Below are positions 48,701 to 62,065 of a stretch of DNA of 64,000 nucleotides, in pieces. Numbering within the stretch: position 1 is the first letter of the stretch; each line of letters begins with the position of its first letter. Below the pieces are notes generated by a model. It saw nothing but the letters and a program-made list of their open reading frames with translations, made no database searches and was not told the DNA's origin. The translations under genes were made by a program, and so were the position numbers. Origin of the DNA: Limnoperna fortunei (lineage: Eukaryota; Mollusca; Bivalvia; Mytilida; Modiolidae); assembly GCA_944474755.1 (NCBI GenBank), contig OX104112.1:53766774-53830773 (forward strand). Reading direction: 5' to 3'.

Positions 48701-49658
48701 CATGCACATGTGTTTCAGAAAATGAAAGACTTCTTAGTCATGCCAAAAATGATTTTAATTAAAATACTGGTTTTGTAAAAATAAACAATGAGTAACAAAG
48801 TATTAAAAAGAAACTGGGATATGTTTTTTGCATGTCTAGTATAAATTATTTAAATTTTAAAGGATTAACGTACACACATGTAGGTCTTCAACCTTAAATT
48901 CAATACCCTAATTGCTTAAAAGATTACAAACAATTATTTTAGGGCTACACCATAAAATGTTCAGTAAATAATAAACAAAAAATTTAATATTTAAATGGAT
49001 AAATTATAAATATAATTTTACCAGTGTATGTGGATTTTTCTAGTTTGTCAGTTGAACGTTAAAAAAGGTTTTTGTATACTAAATTCTCTACTTGGTATAT
49101 TTTTACGTTGTTTTTGTCCTTTCCTGGTCTGTTCGGTTCTTTGTAGTTCTTTTCGGTAAATCGTAGGACCCTTATGTAACAAATGTTGTTTACAATATGG
49201 CGTTCGATGTTTGGCACTGCGGTTTCTTTGCTTGTTTCACAAAATTTGTATTTAAAAAACAGCGATTTGGTTGGATTTTTGGTTAAAAAATGTTATTGCA
49301 GAGGTAAATGGATTAAAACGAAAATTGTATTGTCAGATAATGACAAAAATTGACGGTAAACGAGAGGGTTGTGAACCGGAGACTTCTTCCATTTTCTGGT
49401 CCGAGACATAACAGATCACTTTGGAGCATCGTAAACCTGTACGACTAAGCTATAAATTATTATGCCTTTAAGACAAGTAAGAATATGGTACTATTTTAAG
49501 TGGAAACACACGATATTTAATGAAATATCCGTCGGCAAGCGTGTTGTCATTTTTTTAATCGCGCACATGTCAAATTAATTCCGGCCTGGCAAAACGCGCG
49601 TGCACTAAAATCCCGGCCATGGAAACCATCGACGAAAATAAATTCAGTGACTAAAGTG
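45761..49658. mobile_element. 3.9-kb TTAA-flanked DNA transposon, non-autonomous or decayed
   Basis: The ends are inverted: 'cactttcgcaccgaatgtat' at the left against, on the other strand, 'cactttagtcactgaattta' at the right, about 16 of 20 matching with one gap. Both ends are flanked by TTAA (45757-45760 and 49659-49662), the target of piggyBac and Kolobok elements. Outer flanks 'caaaaacacaattaa' and 'ttaatgaatgcctctttt' occur joined at 45271-45299, like an empty site. Near the left end are palindromic 39-bp units. Inside, a short frame NVANDEDFDGYLHITIEK (about 46270) has a piggyBac-like acidic start, but no transposase core was found. Confidence 0.65.
45775..45862. repeat. about 39-bp tandem units with internal palindromes
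   Basis: Two to three units of 'gcgcagggcgaatgtat' plus a palindrome such as 'gtatctttaaagatac', located just inside the left terminus of the TTAA element. They may be subterminal transposase-binding repeats (inference). Confidence 0.65.
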
Positions 49659-50334
49659 TTAATGAATGCCTCTTTTGTCCTCTTTGTTTATTATAACATA
49701 AAGTGAATTAAAAAAATTCCACTGATTTTTCTGGAATGCCATTTGGTGGTCTGAAAGTACCATACCACCTCTAAACTATATCCAAAATTTAGAAAAAATA
49801 TCCATTTCTAACTCTTTTTAAAGAGCTGGAAGCATCCCTATCTTCAGGGATGAAGTCCGAGAGACTCTGAAAACAGGAAATTTGCAATTATTCCACTAGA
49901 CCAAATTACTCCTAATCCATTATATTTCATCAAATGTTTACTTTTAAATTTTGTTTCAAAGATCCTTCTTTCCAAAAAGCCCTAAAAGTAGAACCTAAAC
50001 AAGAAAATTTCTGATCTTCCCCTAGTCATTCTATTTATGAACGTTGAACATGGTAGATAACCCACATGTAGATTAAAACAAAAATTTATTAAATAAGAAT
50101 AATACTGTGAAAGGAGATAAATAATAACAAGTGCATTTTAAAAGAACCTTAGTGAGCACACTCACATACCCCACATGCCCATAAAGTTCCATAAAATTGT
50201 GATCAGTAGTTTCCAAGTATAACCACACACGAGTTGTTTCATACATATATTTTGAAAAATTTCTAAGTTTAAAGAATGTATAATTCCTACAAAAAATATT
50301 ATATCACAATTTCCTGTCAAAATGCATAATGAAA

Positions 50335-50580
50335 GCGCTATCCAGGCGACATCATGGAATATACATGTACATGCAAGTTGACTAAGTCCCCTCCCAAAAA
50401 TGTGTTCTCCCTCAATCCCATTCAAGCACCTACTATAAAAAACAATTTCCCAAAGTGTTGTTAAGAAATGAGAGCGCTGTCCAGGCAACAACAGCATGAC
50501 ACACGGACGGACTGATGGGTCAAAATTATTATACCCGCGGCAACTTCGTTGCGTGGGGTATAAATATAAGGTGAAATATA
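50335..50580 (-). repeat. dispersed non-coding repeat (inferred)
   Basis: On the minus strand it includes 'gcaacgaagttgccgcgggt', 'cagtccgtccgtgtgtcatg' and 'gttgcctggacagcgctctc', a type of sequence I associate with bivalve dispersed repeats. A 154-codon minus-strand frame spans it and lacks any domain. Regions 49665-50330 and 50580-54470 show no gene. Confidence 0.4.
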
Positions 50581-52818
50581 AACTTTCCACCAACATGACC
50601 AATGGTTGTTCAGTGTCCTTGATCACTTCTTAATCATCTATTTCCATACATATATCATCATTGTCAGTCAGGACTTTAAATTCTGAAAAACATCAAATGC
50701 ATATGCAATACAAAATACAACTTTGGTCTCATAAAAATATATAATAGGATCAGAAGTCATGTATTGAAGTTGTAATTTATTGTTTGATTTTGATTTAAAT
50801 GGACAATTTAGGAATTCTAATAGGTTTTTAAAAAAGTTCATGTAATAACTTAAGCTCAAACCTGTATCTGATGTTGTCACTTCTGAAAATTTACACATGA
50901 ATTTGGTTGCTGTTGTACAATTGGTAAAATCATTTTTTTATGAAGTTGTTTGGTTATTAACATGGTGCTGAAAAGGATGCAGACTAGAATGCAAATGGTG
51001 CTTGCTAAATGTTTATGCATTCTGGCAAACTTAATAATTATTGATTTTCCTATCATGACATTGTAGGGCTTCTGACTGTTCTATGTACATGTATAAACTC
51101 TGCTAAAACTTTCTTGTTGGATAATTTTTCTTGAAACTCTCTATATAGCATAACTTTTCACTGCCCTGAAATGTATGAAATAAAATATTGTTTATAAAAA
51201 CATTTGGTATTTCATATGAAACTACCTAAATATAGGCTTATGGACTCTACAAAAGTAGAGTTTTTGTAGCCCATCCTGCAAATGTACTATACGGACAAAA
51301 CAATTTAAATGAATTCAACACTTTAAAAGATCACTTTACTGAAACATGGTGTATGTATTAGTTGTTATATATTCAAACTTGAAAAAAACTTTTCACGTAA
51401 TTACGATTATGCAATAACCCTTACAAATGAAAATTATTTTTCTATTTTCTGACCAAATCTAAATCTGTAAAATATAAATTAAATTGCATAAAATTATTCA
51501 ACTAATGGTTTGGAAATGGAAAGACACAAATTATAAATTACATATATCATCATTTAAGTTGATTGTAGAAATGTTACTTAATTTTGACAATTATCAATTA
51601 TCACTTGTCGCAACCTTAAAATAGAATATATTTTGCACTGTAACTAATTGTGTATGCAACAAATTAAATGCTAGATATCTAATGTTATACAATTTTAGAA
51701 AGCTTCAAGTATCTTCTTTATATAGTTGTTATTATTAGACTTAGAACAATATCTCACCAGGCTGTTATATATGGAAATTATCACAATTTAGCATTTACTA
51801 TATTTATCATTGTCATACTTTTTAAGGTTTTAAGATGTTATACAAAGTAATAAAATTCTTAGTGATAGGTTGATAAACAAGTAATTATATTTAAAAACTT
51901 AAAGATATATTGTTAATATATTATAAGTTAATTAATTTACATTTCCACCATTTTAAATGTTAAATTTCATTCTAAAAATTATAAGGTTAACTTTCATTCT
52001 AAACACTATTTTTGTAAACAAAAAATCGACATTTATCTAAGTTACACCCTGACAAAATTATGTATTAAATTTATTTTCTAATTCAATGGTAAAACATAGC
52101 TGCTGTATATAGTTTTTTTTTCAAATTACATGTGTTACCATACATGTAAAATGACATGTCACAGTAACCAATAAGTATACTTGCCTTGTAAGAAATGAAC
52201 TGTATTGACCCAGAAATATTTTCATTTCTAATTACATGTATCACCTTATCAGGTTGGGTATTTTAAATTTAGCAACCCACAAATATTTACAGGCAAATGT
52301 GTCTGTCTGTAAGTAGCCTAAACTATAAGTTACACCCGTTGTGTTTAGTGTTTTGCTTGCATTGTTTGATACTAATTGAGTCTTACACTTCCAATGAGAC
52401 GAGAGTTATGCCGTATGGATGTCGATCGAAAGCTCCCGTAGCTTTTATTTGTATTTTTGATTTTGACATGCCAACTTTTAATTTGTTCGTAACTGATTAT
52501 TTTCCCGAATCAACTACTGAATTATTAGCGTATACTAGTTAGGGGTCACCATGTTGGGGTGTGCTACTTTAACTTTTAAGTGTTGTATTTTTATCGAGTT
52601 TTTGGTGTATGATGCGCAAATTATCCGAAATTATATGTTATTCTTGGAGATACCAAATGAAACATTTTGACATCTTTTATCTCTCTTTAAAAATGTTTTC
52701 GCAATGCCAGTAGTCGGGAAGATATTCTGTTATCCGCTTGTAGACGAGGTTTTCAAAAAAGTCACATGACATTAAAATTTAGAAAATCAAAGTCGGATTG
52801 GATATGTGTTTCGTCTGC

Positions 52819-52875
52819 AAATTTCCCATAATTCAGTTTTACTTCCTGCACTTGGCCCGTCCGTTAAGCAAGTTC
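52819..52875 (-). repeat. dispersed repeat, copy 2
   Basis: Reverse-complement partner of 24633-24688. Its extent beyond the 56-bp core is unclear. Confidence 0.75.
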
Positions 52876-54479
52876 TAAAAATAGAATATTGTGGTCAAAA
52901 CATAGCTTTTTGCAAATATCTCAAAAATGACAAAAATGCTACATTTATCTAATATCTTGGAAAGATCAACTTGTTCATAAAGATAATATTGACCTGTGTG
53001 CAATTTAAAAAAAAATTGTATCTTAAAACTATTGTTGGAGTTTGTATGTTTATTTTTCCCAATTTTTGCATTTAAATCAGTGTTAAAGCCTATTTTTCAG
53101 ACACTGATTAATGAATTAAATTCCAATATGGTAGGAATCATCATCTAGGTGCTTCCAATCATGTTTTTGTGGTGTATTGGAAAACAAAATGGGCAGATTT
53201 GCTTAAAATGTAACATGGGCTTAGACTGTATTTGCATATCTTTAAAACATTTTTCTGAAACCTGGCAGTGTACATTTGTTTAAAATGGGGTTTTTACAAT
53301 ATTGGCCTATAACTTAACAACCATAGCAGATAGAGAAAATTGTTATTGATAAAATGTTTACCAATTTATGGTCTACAACAGTTAACTTATAATGTATTTC
53401 GATAAACAAATAATTTTTAGAGCTCAGCAACCTAAATAATGAAAAAACACAGGCAAATTATCTCCCTTTATAAAGTAAAAACAAGAGAATATTTATGAAT
53501 TGTTATGACTTTATGTAACTATAAACTTCACAATATGTTTATTTGTTTATATGTCTCATAAACCAACAGTATAGTTACATGTAGAAAAAATTAGCATTTT
53601 CATAAGCTGCAATTTATTTGAAAGAACCATTAAATATTGAAGTAATAGTATATGTAATATCCTCAACAGAATATTGGACTTATTTATTGTGCAAAGGTTT
53701 GTTTTTTTATAGATTAAAATGACTTAGTCTGCAGTTTAATTAACTCTGACTAGAAAAGAAAAGTGTAAAATTATGAAATGTTTTTGTAAAATAAATTATA
53801 GCTTGGCACTGAGATCAATATTTTATTGAAAAAAAATGAAAAAAGGGGCAACTTTGCGGTATGCTTACATATACCTGAAATCATTTGCCCAGCAATTTCT
53901 TGCCATCAATGAATAACACTATTAGGGTACTATAAGAGAGAATCAGTGAAATAAGAAAATATTCACTGAAGCGAATCCTACAGTGATTTTGAATATGTGC
54001 ATATTTTGGCTTTTTCTAGATATGGGTTTTAGAGGATTATCTCCCCTTATTTCCTCATTTTGTCCGAAAACATAATTGTGTTTTTTTTCATTGAAAGATA
54101 AAACACAATTGTACCTTATTCAAGACATAATATGTTTTCTTTGTAATTAGTTGTCTCAGTTGAAAATTTTAGCTGTCGAAAATGTAATATTTTCATGAAA
54201 AAAGGGTAAAAAGCAAGAAAACTGGTTCCCGGTACTTAAAAGGCCATTGCAAAAAAACAGTTTGGATACCAGAGGAAATATTTTGTCAAAAAACATCTTT
54301 TATCAAAATTGGTTGACCCCTTTGTGAACAGTTTTGCATGGTTTTCTCGGAGACTGGGTGTTAAATAAATTGAAGTAAAATATCTTCTGTAAAGAATAAA
54401 CTTGATCGTAAAAAAAAGAAAAACCACACACACAAAACATCAACTCTTAGAAAAGCGAAAGTAGACACAATTGGACATC

Positions 54480-54485
54480 TTTATT
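54480..54485 (-). terminator. polyadenylation signal AATAAA of WSC/PAN gene
   Basis: Minus-strand AATAAA lies only 16 nt after the TGA stop (54502-54504), implying a very short 3' UTR. Confidence 0.65.
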
Positions 54486-54501
54486 CTTAATTCTTTCTGT
54501 T

Positions 54502-57500
54502 TCATGTTAGCATATACACTCTGGCCACCATGTTGTTTGTGAATCCACTGCACAGATCTTCGTATTTGTACATTTCACAGATGTAACCAGCAACCGAAAA
54601 CACACCACATTGTTTTCGTTTACAGTACACTGCACATTCTAAATCTTTACTTCCTGTTAAGTTGCTTGTCAGTGTTACTGTGTTGATGGAATTTGCAATC
54701 AGAGTTCTGCCACCAACACGACTGTATATTTGGTTTGTCCTGTTAACACCTATGATGCAGAATAAAAGTGTATTAGACGCAAACAGTTTCAAAATTTATT
54801 TACTTACAATACTTTAATAAAAGTCATTTAAATATTTATTATAGCATCCAAACACCTGTACAAGTGTTATATAGTCATGCCAAGTATTAAATGTGACATA
54901 ATTTTTGTAGCTAATGTTTACCAATTAAAACGGCTGTTTAACTATAGATAATGATGAGACACAATACTCATAATAAATGACCTATTTCTCAACATTTGCA
55001 TATTAAAAGCACCAGTCTAGCAGTTTTACTTTTTGTGCTGTTGTCATATATTTTTAGCTAGTATCATATTATCTTACACAAATAAAATATCTAGATTTAT
55101 TCGTATTAGAACATCTGCCAACAGTTGTATTGCACAGTAATGTGTCTGTGTTTATTTGTAAATAAATAAATGGACCGCAAGTTTGTTCAAGGCATTAAAA
55201 ATCTTCCTTGTCATTTAACTTGGAAATTAAATAATTCTACATTTAGTTGTATTAGTAAAATGTGTAACTATTTTTTGCACCTGTTCGATAAATAGAAAGT
55301 CTCCAATATCCTACACAGGTCTGAGTTGAATTTCCTGGACACGGATAGTTACAATCATAGTTCATGATATAGATCGAATTTATTTGAGTATTATTCAGTC
55401 TGTACGGATCGTTGCCACAGAAACAATAAATACTGGCCTGCAAAACAGAAACATATGTATAGGTAATTTATTAAATATATATTTCAACTGAAACAAGCAT
55501 ATATACAATTAAGCAATATGACGATACTGGTCATTTACCTTATCAAACACAATGAAATGTTTCTTACAGATTACTTTATATCAAATGTATTTATCTACTT
55601 ATCCCTTTTTACAATTTATAAAAAAAATAAATATATTGGCTCTGAAATTACAATGATTTCATTTCAGGAGGAATATAATATGTTTGACACAATTCTTCCT
55701 AAAAGCTTGATCTATTGGCGGCGTTTTGAATAAAAAATCTAAATTATAATCATTCCTAAGGTAAATATATCATTGTATTCGCTTCTGGTTCATAAAAATT
55801 TGGAGAACGTTTTCCAATTTTATTTTAAGGAACACATTTTTGACGGAAACCATGTGCAATAACTTGTCCAAATTGGTAATTAAAGGGTAATTACTCCTAT
55901 AAAGAGTCATCTAACAATTTTGGACTAATCAATGATTTGTAGGCCTTGCTTTGCTGATCATTTGTGCAATTTACAGTTTCAATCTAGCTGTTCTGATATT
56001 TAAGTTACATGACAAACACTACAAATTTGAAAAAAAATATTAAAGGGCAATAAATCCTATAAAAAGTCATCTGACAATTTCAGAGCAATAAAGTAATTGT
56101 ATTGCTGATCATTTTTCCAATTCACAGTTTCACTCTAGCTGTTATAGTTTTTTAAGCTGAAGACAAAAATGAAAAATAATAAAAAAATCTCCATTAAAGG
56201 ACAATAACTCATATAAGAAGTCATCTGACAAATTCAGACTATAAAGTGAAATGTAGGGCTTGTATTGGTGATCATTTTTTGCCATATACAGTTTCACTCT
56301 AGCTGTTATAGTTTTTATGTTCAGGTCATAAAAAGAAAATTTCATTACAAATCGTAATTCAAGGGCAATAACTCCTATAATATGACATCTGAAAATTTCA
56401 GACCAAATTAGTGAATTGTAGAACTTTTATTGCTGACCATTTTTGCATTGAACAGTTTCTCTCTGTTATTTTTTTTAGGATACAGAACAAAATGAAACAA
56501 ATAATAAAAATCGTTTTTAAAGGGCAATAACTCCTATGAGGAGTCATCTGACAATTTCAGATCAAAATTTAATTGTAGGGCTTGTATTGCTGACAATTTT
56601 TTCCATTTACAGTTTTGCTCTAGCTGTTATAAATTTTACGTTAATTAACAAGAACAGAAAATTTCATACACAATTGCCGTTTAAAGGCAATCGCTCATAT
56701 AAGAAGTCATCAACAATTTCAGACCAAAAAAGTGAATTGTAGGGCTTGTATTGCTTTTATAAAGAGTCATTTGACACTTTAAGACCAATAAAGTGAATTG
56801 TAGTTTTACTCTGGCTCTTATAGGTTTCAAGTTAAAATGTAAATATTGAAAATTTTGTCAAAAATTATCATTAAAGGGCAATTAGTCCTACGGGAAGTCA
56901 TTTCACAACTTTACACTAATAGCAACTATTGTAGACCCTAATGTGATGATCGATTTGAAGTAAAGGTTTTCTCCATAGCTGTTATAATTTTTGAAATATT
57001 GAGGGAAAACGTGCGTTGACACCATGTTCTATGTTTGGTAACAGCGGCTGTCTTTGTCTGTTGATCAACACCTTGGATAAAAATTTGAAACTAGGTTTCA
57101 GAGAAGATTTTTAAAAAGTTTCCGACGGACGACAGTCGACGGACGACGGACGCCAAGCAATGGCAAAGGCTAACATGGACCGCAGGTGAAAAGGAATTTC
57201 ATTCATTTACTTTACTGTTCCTCCACACCAATAAATGATATTTAATGATATTGTTTCAAATTTCTTTGTAATAAAACGGAGATGACAAATACCAGTGACT
57301 GGTTTTAGATAGTGACAAGCCTCACTACTCTGGTTATAAAAACATAGTCTGAAATTGATATTTTCAAAATGCCTGAGTGTTTGATCTCAAAAAATGCTTG
57401 TAATGTTTTTTAGACTTCTTTATACAAGCAATCGTCTTCCAATTGATAAATAAGGCTCCTCTTTCACCAATTTATTTCAATACTCCTATGAGACAAGGGA

Positions 57501-60500
57501 TACTCAAGGAAACGAGAAGACGCTTGTAGTGTTACATCGGAGCAAAATACCTACTAGATGTAATTGATTACCGCGATTATACAGATTATTAATTTAAAAT
57601 GTCTGATCAAACGATTGGTGCTTAAGTGGAAACTGTTTAAACACGACTTAATGAAGATTTTAAAATATATCATGGCTGGCATCCGGAGTACCTAGAGAAA
57701 ACCCCGACTTCAGGTAGGAAAACGGCAATCCTTGACAATTATTATTGGCGTCGAGTGCGCAGTGGGACTCGAATCCGCAACCTCAGTGTTGACAGACTAA
57801 CTGATCAATAGTAGTAGTGCCTCCTTAACCACTTTGCCACAGAGGCCCCAATCTAAAGACTGATTCTTCTTGCATAATAAAAACCCCTTAAAGAGTAGGA
57901 ACGTTTATGCTGCTACTAAGAATTAATTCTACTTCAGTAACCAATTTTTCTTACTTTTTCGTTGCATTGATAATTTTCTACCTATTCCGTTACTTCATGC
58001 TTCATTGATTGATTATTTAATTAACTTGTTTGCATCCTGAAAATACCTAAAATACTGTTCACTAGTCCTAAAGCTTGCATCAAATAAATCAATAAACACT
58101 AACACTTTTTAGAGACAAATGTTTTCGAATAAACAGCGATAACTTATAGTATACGTTTTAAGATTCTACAATTTCCATTCATATGATATGGCATTTTTTT
58201 TCAAAAGGACATTAAGTTAAAATGACAAACAGTTTGCAGTAGTATTTCTCATTAAATTTCATTTTAATCAACCTTTTCTAAAATAACACGTTTCGTTGGA
58301 GTATGCATGCATTTCAAATAATAAACCTACCTCAGTTCCAGCAAATAAAAAGCAGTTGTCCTTACAGTATGAAATGCATCTGTTGTTGTCCATTGTTGGG
58401 TGTGTGCCATATATGTTATAAAAATGTGGTAAAACTCTGTCCGATGTGTCCACAAAACAGCCAATATAATCATCTGGTTCTTTCAAATGAAAACAATTTA
58501 AAATAAGTTTCACACTATTCAATCAAGCCTTATTTCGTTAAAAATCGAAAATTCATATTCTTTCTAGATTATTTTTAGTGAGTATTCTATCTTATTCACC
58601 GTATAGAAATTTTAAATTTAGAGGTGTGTTTTTCATGACATTTGCATCATTTAATGTAAGTTTTTAAACCTATTATCTCTAAAATGCAAACAAATTTGCT
58701 CATAACAACGAATGACATTAAAATGTTTTAATAATATTATTGAGTTATTGTAAGAACATTATTATAGGATTGAAATATATACACATTGTATAAATGTAGC
58801 ACAGATTAAGCATTTAAGATTATAATAGCCCACACGTCTAGGCGCTGTGTAACAAAAGACTTGCTTGTAAGGAGTAGTGATTGACGTCATGCATTTTATA
58901 TAAGACACTGAAAAAAAACTAAAGAAACTATCATCTAGTTTTTACTATTATTTTATGTTGGACAGACAAGACAAAAGGCAGATTCAATATTCGTATGTGC
59001 ACATATTAAAACTTTTTGTCGATCAACCTGACCATTCCATCTTGTCAATAAAAGTTTGTATTCTGGCAAAAAATGTAGCATCCTAAAACAGTCCCACTTT
59101 AAACACACTTTACCGTACAGTACGGGATTTAAAAACTGGGAACCGAGGCAACTTGTAGCAACGACAATATAGAAAGTATCGGTAACCTAGCCCATGATGC
59201 TATTATGTGAACGTAATAAATCTCTTTGACGACACTCCTAAACTTGCATAAAGTATCTATAAAAAAACTGCTTCATTCAACAAGCTCCAGGTGTTCATCA
59301 CATTTGCACATAATTGTATCCTCTTTCCTTTTCTAAACTGAATACAATATTCAAGAAAAGTCTAGAGGCTTATGCAACCGCCTATTTGCCTAAACATTAT
59401 CAACTGATTGCTAGCATTCTCGATATTGGATGCATACAAACAGTTATTTTAACATGGCAGGGTTCTACACGTTTAATGAGAAAGAATACAGTTTCATTCT
59501 TTCTCCTCACTTTCAAGTTTTGGCTAAGGAACCGAAATACCGTCAAGCAAGTGGCGTGAACTGGAAGCACAATTGTATGATTTTGAAAGGATGTTTTGTT
59601 AGAAATGGTCATTGACACGCAAAAGAATCAACTTTTTGAAACGGTCCATGAGCATTGAACTCAAATTCATTTTCAATAACCCTCATGTCGACATTGCATA
59701 ACCAATATGTTGTCTTCATTGAAGATAAAGAACATAATAACATCATTTTGTTTATCAAACACTACGTTGATTGTTTGACTAATAATTTATGTGTTTTATC
59801 TGTACTAGCATCAATAAAGGACCCCAATGGGTGAGTGGTTACGGTAGTTCGCCTACTATTAATCACGTGGTCTGTCAATACTGAGGTTGCGTTTTCGAAT
59901 CGCACTGCGGGCAGGGTGTAACCGTTTCCAATCCTATTTGAAAAGGATTATCAGCTTCCCTACTGAAAGTCGGGGTTTTCTCCGGGTACACCTTCTTCCT
60001 CGCTCAAAAAAACTAAAACCTTGCTAAAAGTGGCGAAAAACAACATTGAAACAAACAAACAATCTAGCATCCATATTACGAATATTCGCAGGATGGAATT
60101 ATTGACAATTACAAATCAATTATATCTGCTATGGGCTCTTGGGCTGATTGGTTCATCTAAATTAACTACCAACCCTCCCCAGTCCTGTTAATATACATTT
60201 TAACAGCTATAAAAATATGTCTTTCAAAATTATTTAGACTACTGTTACTGTTAAACATGTAAATAAAACGTGGATTCTTAAAAATTATAATAAACTGACA
60301 CATCAGATTTGATCTAAAAAAAAATTCGTTTTGTAATAGTTTAAAACATGTCATTTTTTCCACATTATACACCAATATTTCAAATACTCAAATTTAAGTA
60401 AGGATCGGCACATATATGATGTCCTTTCATCAGACAATCCTCATTTGGGTAACTTTCCTCCATTTAAAGTACAAACCATTCACTAAATAGTCCGCTTCAT

Positions 60501-61346
60501 ATTTGATTTGAGATCGCAAAATTAATACTCAGAGGACTTTCTAGTAAACTCTACAACAAACATCTTCAATTTTCCTTTAGTCTACTTTTCATCCGCTACA
60601 GCATAATTTATGGAGTTAAGGTTTCTTAACTGATATGTTGCTCCAAAGCTTGTGGGGATTACAACAATTTCCTTGATAGAGCTAATTTACTGCAAACTAA
60701 GCTCTTAAATAAAATATCTACTCACATTTTTAGCTATAAATGAATCAATACACTTAAATTTTTTTTTACATATTATGACAAATTTCATGTTAGTTCGTGG
60801 AAAGGATAAAGATACACAAAGCAAAGGAAAAGACAACGCAATTAAAAACATTAAAAGTTTAAAAATGACACAAGCTACTATAAAAAGTGGAGATTCTTCA
60901 TAGGAGTATGCGTTTTCATCATCGTTTTCGACATAAGTTTTCGACACCGGTCATTAGTCTTGCAGTCTGAAGCATGGGTAACATGACAAAATAAACTATG
61001 TAATTTACCTATTAATATGCAAGATACACTATAATATTGCATTTTTAACAAAATGCTGAAACTATTATTGATTATTTTCGAGCAACTGCCCTTTTGGGTA
61101 TAAATACGCTTGTAACGATGCCCATTGCACGCTATTCAAAAGGTAAATTAGTAAAAAGTATTGCTTTACTAATTGGTATATTTCATTTTCATGCTAATCG
61201 GTCAATGAATTATTTTCGTCCACAATAAAGTTTAGACATTGTTAAGTTAATTATAAATAACAAATAAACTGATTTGTCAATACATATTAATTGTTAATAG
61301 CTAAAACAACGAAAGATGTATACTTACCAAGGGTGAACTCGGAACA
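54502..61346 (-). CDS. WSC- and PAN/apple-like domain protein, partial (5' end missing)
   Basis: Four minus-strand exons agree in splice signals and phase. Exon 1 is a 19-nt microexon (61346-61328) encoding CSEFTL plus one base. Exon 2 (58479-58331) has DDYIGCFVDTSDRVLPHFY then CISYCKDNCFLFAGTE, the first half of a WSC domain. Exon 3 (55437-55281) has YCFCGNDPYRL, then CPGNSTQTCVGYWRLSIYRT, the second half of WSC. Exon 4 (54749-54502) has ECAVYCKRKQCGVFSVAGY, then CEMYKYEDLCSGF, a PAN/apple-like cysteine pattern, and a TGA stop. WSC domains bind carbohydrate and PAN domains bind protein or carbohydrate, so a secreted or cell-surface lectin-like role is likely by family. No signal peptide was found, because the first exon lies upstream or has been displaced by the element at 61.5 kb. 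No membrane anchor follows PAN, so the visible end is secreted-type. Confidence 0.75.
55860..57190 (+). mobile_element. long tandem-repeat element with about 160-bp units, in an intron
   Basis: Seven or so units, each with 'aaagggcaataactcctat', 'gtcatctgacaatttcagac', 'tagggcttgtattgctgatc' and 'cagtttcactctagctgtta'. The right end has 'gacggacgacggacgccaag', 'caatggcaaaggctaacatg' and 'gaccgcaggtg', matching the end of the 32.2-34.2 kb element in type. It lies in the intron between WSC exons 2 and 3, in the opposite orientation to the gene. Confidence 0.8.
57672..57850 (-). mobile_element. tRNA-derived SINE, minus-strand copy
   Basis: Reverse complement of the family. The tRNA head is at the right ('ggcaaagtggttaaggaggc' on the minus strand), the B-box region is 'ggattcgagtccc', and the body stops at 'ggtactccggatgcc'. 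The 3' tail is missing. Confidence 0.8.
59818..60061 (+). mobile_element. tRNA-derived SINE, full-length copy
   Basis: The head 'gggtgagtggttacggtag', B-box-like 'cgttttcgaatcgcac', body 'cggggttttctccgggtac' and CAAA tail are present, with many substitutions, so it is old. Confidence 0.8.
60705..60947 (-). other. hydrophobic frame with donor-like end
   Basis: A minus-strand frame contains MFLIALSFPLLCVSLSFP, like a signal peptide, ending at a consensus donor 'aaaaat|gtgagt'. Its phase (0) does not match the WSC exon at 58479 (needs 1), and it lies downstream of the microexon, so it was not built into the gene model. It could be an alternative first exon or chance. Confidence 0.2.
61328..61346 (-). 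CDS. 19-nt microexon of WSC/PAN gene
   Basis: On the minus strand it is bounded by a long pyrimidine tract with 'ttcttcag' and the strong donor 'gtaagtat'. The exon is 19 nt and starts in phase 0. It ends one base into a codon completed by the first two bases of the exon at 58479 (Glu). Confidence 0.6.
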
Positions 61347-62065
61347 CTGAAGAAAAAAATAAAAACCCTTATATATTCTATTGCAATAACTTAATTTAAA
61401 AATATTTACAATGTGACAAATAATTGTAATTTACATAGTTTGCACATACATTAATGTGTATAGTAATTTTTTTAAGAAATAAAATTGTGCAATTAACAAG
61501 AGTAAGTGTTTTTTTTCTGAAAAGATAACGCTCGTTAGTAACGTCCTTGTGTAAGTAAACAGCCTTTATGTTCTATTTCGTCCAACTCAACCGAACATAA
61601 AGTATTTATCCATTAACAACAAACACATGTATATGAACAGCTCGCCTATGCGTGCAGCACATTTCGCACATCACATTTATTTTAAAAATGAAAATAATTG
61701 CAAAATAATAACATTCCAAATCCATTCATGTTGTACATGACAGTCTACAAGAAAAAAAAAGAACTAGAAACATATAAACATATTTTATAAATTATTAATT
61801 TATTTTTCGAAGTTTGCTGCACTGAAATCCGAGCTTCGAATGATCAGCTATCGTCTCAACCTTAACACGACAACTTTTCCCGCCTATTCCCGTGCTATCA
61901 CAATATGCTCACTATTAACTAGCCATACCCGGATAAACATTCAAACACACCGCGACCCAAAACAATAACACAGACATGTAAACAAATACACGTGTTTGTC
62001 GAACCTTAATAAATACATTTATGTTCTATTTCGTCCAACTCAACCGAACATAAAGTATTTATCCA

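Noticed and set aside
50162..50626. 154-codon minus-strand frame
   Set aside because: Lies over what looks like a dispersed repeat; no conserved domain, low plausibility as a gene.
59314..59618. Overlapping frames on both strands
   Set aside because: Random-looking content, mutually overlapping, no motif.
60705..60947. Signal-peptide-like first exon for the WSC/PAN gene
   Set aside because: Splice phase does not match the WSC exon and it lies downstream of the microexon. Kept only as a low-confidence note.
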